Positions 14,555-20,000 of a stretch of 20,000 bases of DNA are shown here, piece after piece. The DNA comes from Armadillidium nasatum (Eukaryota > Arthropoda > Malacostraca > Isopoda > Armadillidiidae): the NCBI GenBank assembly GCA_009176605.1, contig SEYY01021880.1, forward strand, positions 1 to 20,000, given 5' to 3'. Within the stretch, counting starts at the first letter, position 1. Each line of letters begins with the position of its first letter. A program made the translations under genes and the position numbers. Below the pieces are notes generated by a model. It saw only the letters and a list, made by a program, of their open reading frames with translations, was not told the origin of the DNA and searched no databases.

Positions 14555-14939
14555 AATCGACAGAGTAATTAGAATCTTTCAAGAGTGTGGTACAGAAAGG
14601 GAAAATCAAGAAGAGAGAAGGGGAGAGGAGTTACAAGAAATGATTGAGGAGGAAGAAGAGTTCACGAGAGAGGAGTTTAAGTTGGCTTTTGTCAAAATGA
14701 AAAAAAGAAAAGCTTCTGGAAAGGATTGAATAGATATAAAGCTGATAAAAAATGCAGGTTAACCAACTAAAATCATATATTATGATTACTAAACGTGAAT
14801 TGGTAAAGTGGTTTATGTGCCGGTAAAATGGAGAAGAGCAATAATAATTCCAGTATATAATTGTAAAGGTGATTCTAGCATTTGATCAACTTACAGGGGT
14901 ATACCATTATTAAACAATATAGTAAAGGTTTATGAAAGA

Positions 14940-15212
14940 ATGATAGAAAAGAGACTGAGGGAAAAAATTGAGCCATGGCTGGATAAGAAATATCATCATG
15001 GTTACAAAAAAGGTAGAGAAACAACGGATCTTATCTTTGGATTGAGACAGATAGTTGAGAAGACACAGGATTATAACATCGGAGTAAATGTAGCTTTTAT
15101 AGATTTGCAGAAGGCTTTTAATTCAGTACTCAGAAGTAATCTGTTTAGGTGTTTGGAAAGAGATTACGGAATATCAGGTAGAATGTTGAGAGCAATCAAG
15201 AGTCTGTACTAG
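14940..15212 (+). pseudogene. LINE copy D reverse transcriptase, fingers/palm fragment
   Basis: The longest open part of copy D's RT, 90 codons in frame with the preceding TYRGIPLLNNIVKVYER; the ATG at 14940 is internal. It covers the region between RT block 2 and motif A: MIEKRLREKIEPWLDKKY, then GYKKGRETTDLIFGLRQIVE (usual form GFR.GR...D.IF), then motif A FIDLQKAFNSV, where the second acidic position is Asn, and IKSLY before a TAG. The first catalytic Asp (GAT 15102-15104) is kept. Downstream catalytic block YADD is changed to NSDN, so the enzyme would be inactive even without the stops. Confidence 0.8.
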
Positions 15213-15510
15213 TTCTGTTCATGCACAGTACATTCTTGACACAAAAATGAAAGATGGTTTGAAATGAAAAGAGGGGTGAAACATGGCAGTGTGCTGTGAC
15301 CTGTGTTGTTCGTTTCTTACATAGACAAGATTATTCAGAGATTTAAGGAGCAGTGGGAAGAAGTAGATTATGGCATTATTGCCAATTCAGACAATATTGA
15401 ATTCTGGAGGGTTGGTAGAGAAGGTGTAGAGACAGGGCTAAAAAAATGGAATTTGTGCTGAAGTGGCTGGTCTGAGGATGAAAAAGGACAAAACCGTGAT
15501 CTTGAGAACA

Positions 15511-15513
<3 letters not shown>

Positions 15514-15587
<74 letters not shown>
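15514..15587. repeat. (GA)n microsatellite inside LINE coding region
   Basis: A pure GA/AG array of 74 bp. Before it the frame reads RMKKDKTVILRTRR; after it the same frame resumes with DGISIEEVESVKYLGS. The array therefore grew from an arginine-rich coding stretch. A TAA follows at once at 15589-15591. Confidence 0.95.
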
Positions 15588-15589
<2 letters not shown>

Positions 15590-16257
15590 AATAAATAGAC
15601 ATTTAGATCGATGGAATTAGCATAGAAGAGGTTGAATCTGTTAAGTATCTTGGAAGTTAATTCGTAGAGGAGATGTGGATTGCGATATCACGGAAAGAAT
15701 TTAAAAATATGGTAGATGTGTAGGTTTTCTATTCATTGCTGAAGGAAGAGAACATAACTTTACAGGTAAAAAATATCATTTTCGAGACCATTCTAACACC
15801 GATTTTGATAAATGGATCAAAGTTTTAGACGATAACCACAAATTCAAGAAGCAGGATGCAGGCTGCTGAAATGAAACACTCTCAGGACATTGATGGGGAA
15901 GAGTAGAAAAGATAGAGTGAGAAATGACCAAATTGGAGAAAGGATGGATGTGTGTCCTATCATAAAAAAAAGATGGAAAGAGCTCAACCAAGGTGACTGG
16001 TTACCTGGAAAAAATAGATGATCAAAGGTTGGCAAAGATGTGTTGTGAGTGGATACCGATGGAAAGAAGACAGAGAGGACCACCGAGGAGGAGGAGGTTG
16101 AATGATGAGGTGGAGGCCGTGCTTGATAAAAATGGCTTCCCTGACCTGGATGAACTGAGGAGGAGCAAAACTTTTGCCGATCAGAGAAACTGGAGAGAGA
16201 GGGCTGAACTGACTAGTATAATAATACTAGCATAAGGTACTACCTCTCTGAGAGCTG

Positions 16258-16403
16258 AAAAAGAAGAAGAAGAAGAAGAAGAAGAAGAAGAAGAAGAAGA
16301 AGAAGAAGAAGAAGAAGAAGAAGAAGAAGAAGAAGAAGAAGAAGAAGAAGAAGAAGAAGAAGAAGAAGAAGAAGAATAAGAAGAATAATAAGAAGAAGAA
16401 GAT
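16258..16403. repeat. (AAG)n microsatellite at the LINE copy D 3' end
   Basis: About 145 bp of AAG triplets, interrupted by AATAAGAAGAATAATAAG near 16374-16392. It directly follows the end of LINE copy D and runs into an ATT array, so it probably began as the element's A-rich 3' tail. Confidence 0.95.
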
Positions 16404-16570
<167 letters not shown>

Positions 16571-17041
16571 TTGCTGTTGTTGTTGTCGTATTTATTTTAT
16601 TTTCAGAATCTGAAAGTTGATTTCTGGAAACCAATCGAACTGAATAAAGCAAAAGTTGAAAATGAGACCAAAATGATCTCGGAGAGTTCCAGCGTCTTCG
16701 CTCACTCTCTGTTCTTTATATTCTTCTAGAACGTCAACTGCAAACGTTTTCTCCTTTCAAGATGGAATCTGTCAGATCTTTCATATCAGTTTCTGTCATG
16801 GTCTATTTGCCGTCGAAAATGAAGAGATTCTGACATGCTACTCTAACATAGATTTCGAAAGTTAGTACTTCGCAATTTAATCGTGGAGTGAAAAAGATTT
16901 TCTATTTTTTTTTTTTTTTTTAAATAAAATATTTTGATGCTTTAACCTGATTTATACCTTATTTTTATATAACTTTATTTTTATTTTTAATATTTATTTT
17001 TGTCCTGAATATTGTCGCAATCTCTTTCTTACTCCTGCTAC
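16571..17041 (+). other. Gene-free stretch with one possible exon-like segment
   Basis: Between the ATT array and a short AT repeat there is no clear gene. A pyrimidine-rich TTTATTTTATTTTCAG (16590-16605) resembles a 3' splice acceptor. The following open frame to TAG at 16727-16729 begins NLKVDFWKPIELNKAKVENE. VDFWKP faintly recalls the propeptide of M14 carboxypeptidases, but the rest does not match and no donor site is convincing. A T17 run and AT-rich DNA follow from about 16900. Confidence 0.25.
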
Positions 17042-17066
17042 CATATATATATTATATATATATATA
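17042..17066. repeat. Short (AT)n microsatellite at the LINE copy C 5' border
   Basis: About 25 bp of AT dinucleotides with one TT break, ending at the G-rich start (GGGAGGACGTAGCGCCATTT) of the LINE 5'UTR. Confidence 0.85.
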
Positions 17067-17336
17067 GGGAGGACGTAGCGCCATTTCGAAGCTATGAAAG
17101 TACCCCCATTGGGCTTAACAGAGAGGCGATAGGATGGGCTAGACCATTCCATTTCACTCCGTTGCGCTTTGGTTCGTTCCTTTTCGCGTTTCCCCTTCTC
17201 AGAGGGTCTCTAGTGTACTTTCATCTCACATTGGAGTGTCTATGCTCCCACTTCTCTTTCCCCCAACTCCCTTCTCACGTTCCTACAAATTAACAAGCGC
17301 TTACTCCTACATTACCTTTACAATATCAACAACAAA

Positions 17337-17936
17337 ATGGTGAAACATAAAACTGCCTTGGAGATGCTACGAGTCGCGGCATCCAAAGAATACCTCTCAT
17401 CCACTCCTTCCCCCATCACCACTTGGGAGTTGGTGGCCTCCGGTGATGGGGTTGGTGCCACCAAGACCTCTATGCCGACTTGTCCTGGTGCACGATCTTC
17501 CTTTTTCATTAACTTCTGCAACATTCGCGGTCTCTTTACTAATTTCCACTTTGTCGAACACCACCTCTCTTCTTCTAGACCTCATCTCTTATTCTTAACC
17601 GAAACTCAGGTGTTTGATTGCTCTGACAGCAAGCACTACTCTATTTCCTCATACTGTCTCTATCCTCAATTTTCAGCCAAAGGCGGATGTTGCGCATATG
17701 TGCGCAAAGATGTTGTCTGTTCTCGTGTCTCTAATTTGGAGTCTTCTGAATTCTCTACTTTATGGCTTAAACTTTCTTCCAACTCTACAACTAAATTTAT
17801 CTGTTCTGTCTACTTATCTCCTAACTCTACAGATTATTCAAAATTCTTCGACTATCTTAACTCCAAAATAGAATACATTCTTTCTTCTTCTCCTTTCTCC
17901 GAAATAATCATATTATTAGGTGATTTCAATGTTTAA
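17337..17936 (+). pseudogene. LINE copy C endonuclease domain
   Basis: An open frame of 199 codons from ATG 17337, the probable true start because GC-richer 5'UTR precedes it. A poorly conserved N-terminal 60 residues are followed by an AP-like endonuclease, which nicks chromosomal DNA for target-primed reverse transcription. Motifs in order are FFINFCNIRGL (about residue 60), LLFLTETQVF with the catalytic Glu, KGGCCAYVRKDV, VYLSPNSTDYSKFF and ILLGDFNV at the end. The frame closes at TAA 17934-17936, right after GDFNV. The same frame continues with further stops to LGLSDNLLISVSC near 18130-18170, where the catalytic His of SDH is replaced by Asn. The protein is thus truncated and would lack a key catalytic residue. 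Confidence 0.85.
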
Positions 17937-18323
17937 AACCGATAATAGCTTTCATCTAGTTCTCACGATCCAGCTGGTGAACTTGTCTTCCAGTTTCCTA
18001 TCCAGAACAATCTTGAGTAGTTGGTGCGTCTCCCTACCCGTATCCCTGATCGCCTTGATGATGAACCCAACATACTTGATCATTTCCTAACTTCTTAAAC
18101 TACTTCTTACACTGTTAAACTCTTTCCTCCTCTGGGTTTATCCGATAACCTTCTTATCTCTGTTTCTTGTCCTGTCTCTTCAAGTCTTCTGCAAGAACGG
18201 CCTCCTCCTTCGGCGAGGAGACGTTTCTGGCATTTTGGTGCCACTAACTGATTTGCGGTTGTACTTTTCTGATTTTGCATGGAATGATTAGAGTTTCCGT
18301 GGGAGGGGTCCCTCGGAGTCTGA

Positions 18324-19320
18324 GTGTGCAGAGCGCATAACCGAGGTGATTCTCTTTGTCAAGGAGGCGTTTTACAAAAGATGTCAATTAATTTTGCTTC
18401 TTCCTCTTTCCCTCCGCTAGTATCTTCTGACGGTACAACTGCCGTTTTGCCTTCCTCAAAAGCTGAACTCTTCACTCAAAATTTTGCTTCTAATTCAACC
18501 TTAGACGATTCCGGAACTGTTCCTACTCCATCAACCCACTCTAACTCATTTATGCCTAAAATTATAATTTCTTCTAAAGACTTCATTTTTGTTCTCTCTG
18601 AGCTTAACACTAAAAAGGCATACGGTTCTGATGGTATCCCTCCTGTGGTTCTCAAAACTTGTACTTCCGAGCTTGCACTCTGCCTTGGTAAACTTTTTCG
18701 CTTATCTCTTTCTACTTTAACCTACCCTTCTTGCTGATAACGTGCTCTTATTCAGTAACCTGTGGCGAAGAAGGAGCCCTCTCAACACTTTAACTATCGT
18801 CCCATTTCTTTATCCTTCGTTCTTTCTAAAATTTTCGAATCTATCCTTAACAGGAAGATTTGGGAACACCTCAATATTCTTCTAATCTTATCTCTGATCG
18901 CCAGTATGGCTTTCGTAAGAAACGCTGTACTGGTGATCTCCTTTCCCTTCTCTTTGACTCTTGTTCCTCCGCTCTCGGGCATTTCGGTGAATCTTTTGCT
19001 GTTGCTCTGGACATATCGAAAGCTTTCAATAGAGTCTGGAACAAAGCTTTAATTTCTAAACTTCCCTCTTTCCGAATCTATCCTTCTCTCTGTGATCTTC
19101 TTTCTGATTTCCTTCCCGGTTGTTCAATAGCAGCAATTGTAGACGGCCACCGGTCTTCCTTTAAATCTATTAATAGTGGTGTTCCTCACGGATCTGTCCT
19201 CGTCACCAACACTTTTTTCTACTTTTGATTAATGACCTCCTGTTTTTTACTTCATCTCTTATCCACTCCTATGTTGATGATTCCACCCTTCATTACTCTT
19301 TTCAATTTGAAAGGCACCCC
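18324..19320 (+). pseudogene. LINE copy C linker end and reverse transcriptase, frameshifted
   Basis: Frame 18324-18737 carries the end of the linker (NFASSSFPPLVSSDGTTAVL, NSTLDDSG) and the first RT block AYGSDGIPPVVLKTC. The next stretch has NYRPISLSFVLSKIFESILN (about 18790-18850). After a frameshift near 18880 come DRQYGFRKKRCTGDLL, motif A VALDISKAFNRVW with its catalytic Asp at 19010-19012, and GVPHGSVL (19178-19201). After another shift the catalytic HSYVDDST follows (YVDD at 19270-19281). The enzyme would copy LINE RNA into DNA at the nicked target. Motif A's second Asp is Asn and the block-5 Gln is His. YVDD is intact. Two stops separate the first two pieces (18735-18740). Confidence 0.85.
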
Positions 19321-19332
19321 TCATAACAACAG

Positions 19333-19950
19333 TTGCTAGACTCAAGGAAGGTTGCCTTGGAACAGCTGACCTCTGATCTATCTCGTATTTCAAATTGGGG
19401 CAGAGAGAACATTTTTGTTTTCAATTCCACCAAAACTGAATTCCTTCACCTCTCTACTCGACACAATCTTCCACACAACTATGATATCTTCTTCGAAAAC
19501 ACTCAACTCAGACCATTATCTGTTCTTAAAATTCTTAGTGTTTCTTTTTCTCTAGATCTTTCTTGGAAAGATCATAATATCTCTCTTTCTAAACACGCTT
19601 CTAAGAGGTAAGGTGTTCAGAGGCGCCATCAGTATTTTCTTCAGTCCACCCCAGTTTCTTGCTCTGTATATTGGTGTTGTTCTCCTCTGTATGGAGTATG
19701 CGTCACATATCTGTGGTGGTTCCACTCATACAGCTCTCATTGAGAAGGTGGAGTCTATGGTTTTTCATCTTATCAACTCTCCTGCTCTCACTATTTCTCA
19801 CCAGTCTCTTTCTGTCAGTCGAATTGTTGCGTCACTTTCTCTATAATATCGTTATTACAATGGACACTTCTCGTCTGAATTCTCTTGTCACATACCTCCT
19901 CCACTGTTCAACTCTCTAACCCAAGACTTAACAGCTATGCTCTGTTCTAC
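19333..19950 (+). pseudogene. LINE copy C C-terminal region (thumb and tail), frameshifted
   Basis: Continues in the YVDD frame: TSDLSRISNWGRENIFVFNS, TKTEFLHLSTRHNLP, then LSVSFSLDLSWKDHN. All are typical of the segment after the catalytic block in jockey-like RTs (W-x-x-x-N-x-x-x-F-N-x-x-K-T). A shift near 19610 leads to CMEYASHICGGSTHTALIEK and FHLINSPALT up to about 19846. After one more shift SLTQDLTAMLC remains. The final LWNSLP-type motif of the family is not reached before the window ends. Confidence 0.8.
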
Positions 19951-20000
19951 ATGTACTCTACTGGTTAAGTCTGGAGCACACTTCATTCTTCTATGACTTA

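Larger units (their letters stand above)
17067..20000 (+). mobile_element. Jockey-like LINE copy C, nearly complete relic
   Basis: The fullest LINE of the window: a 5'UTR (17067-17336), an endonuclease (17337 to about 18170), a linker, RT and C-terminal region, cut by the window end. All parts are on the plus strand in the standard order. It is the same family as copies A and E and closely resembles LINE proteins I know from decapod crustacean genomes. Defects include stops after GDFNV (17934-17936, 17943-17948) and a frameshift near 18880. Another shift lies between 19201 and 19262, with a TAA near 19326 and a further shift near 19610. Block changes include SDN for the endonuclease SDH and GVPHGSVL for GVPQGSVL. 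The GC-richer 5'UTR stands out from the surrounding AT-rich DNA. The element has decayed but is much younger than copy E. Confidence 0.85.

Overview
This is animal genomic DNA, most likely from a decapod crustacean and probably a crab. Three signs point there. Very long AT, ATT, AAG, GA and poly-T tracts occupy roughly 3 kb. Three copies of a jockey-like LINE of a type I know from decapod genomes are present. No compact bacterial-style coding is visible. The species assignment is inference. No intact host gene, tRNA, rRNA or CRISPR array was found. Almost everything is dead or dying mobile DNA.

Layout. 1-1125 (minus): 5'-truncated jockey-like LINE (copy A). 1126-1949: an 824-bp AT array. 1950-3469: AT-rich DNA with nothing recognisable. 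3470-4668 (plus): decayed middle part of the same LINE family (copy E), cut off inside its reverse transcriptase. 4669-8997 (plus): the most unusual part, a relic of a Polinton/Maverick-type virus-like transposon. Its genes lie in this order: a phospholipase A2-like fragment, a retroviral-type integrase ending in a chromodomain, a short ORF, a gene of unknown function, a probable minor structural gene, and a capsid-like gene related to the C. elegans F54H12.2 family. All the larger ones carry stops and frameshifts. 9060-11582 (minus): an unrelated LINE (copy B), 3'-truncated, with an internal 115-bp tandem duplication over RT motif A. 11583-11682: TA array, then a possible Penelope-like fragment. 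12206-14553: a microsatellite field (ATT, poly-A, 122-bp poly-T) holding a CR1/L2-type LINE C-terminus and, about 2 kb on, a LINE-like 3' end. 14554-16257 (plus): another LINE (copy D) with a GA microsatellite in its coding region and an AAG then ATT tail. 17067-20000 (plus): the most complete jockey-like LINE (copy C), with 5'UTR, endonuclease and RT, running off the window.

How the parts relate. The Polinton-like genes once formed one unit combining integration (integrase) with particle formation (capsid-like genes and a PLA2-like domain), so this is a fossil of a virus-like element. The LINEs are independent. Several of their outer ends sit exactly at AT or ATT microsatellites, which suggests either insertion into such repeats or growth of repeats at insertion junctions. 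The Polinton relic is flanked by two different LINEs, each broken inside its RT.
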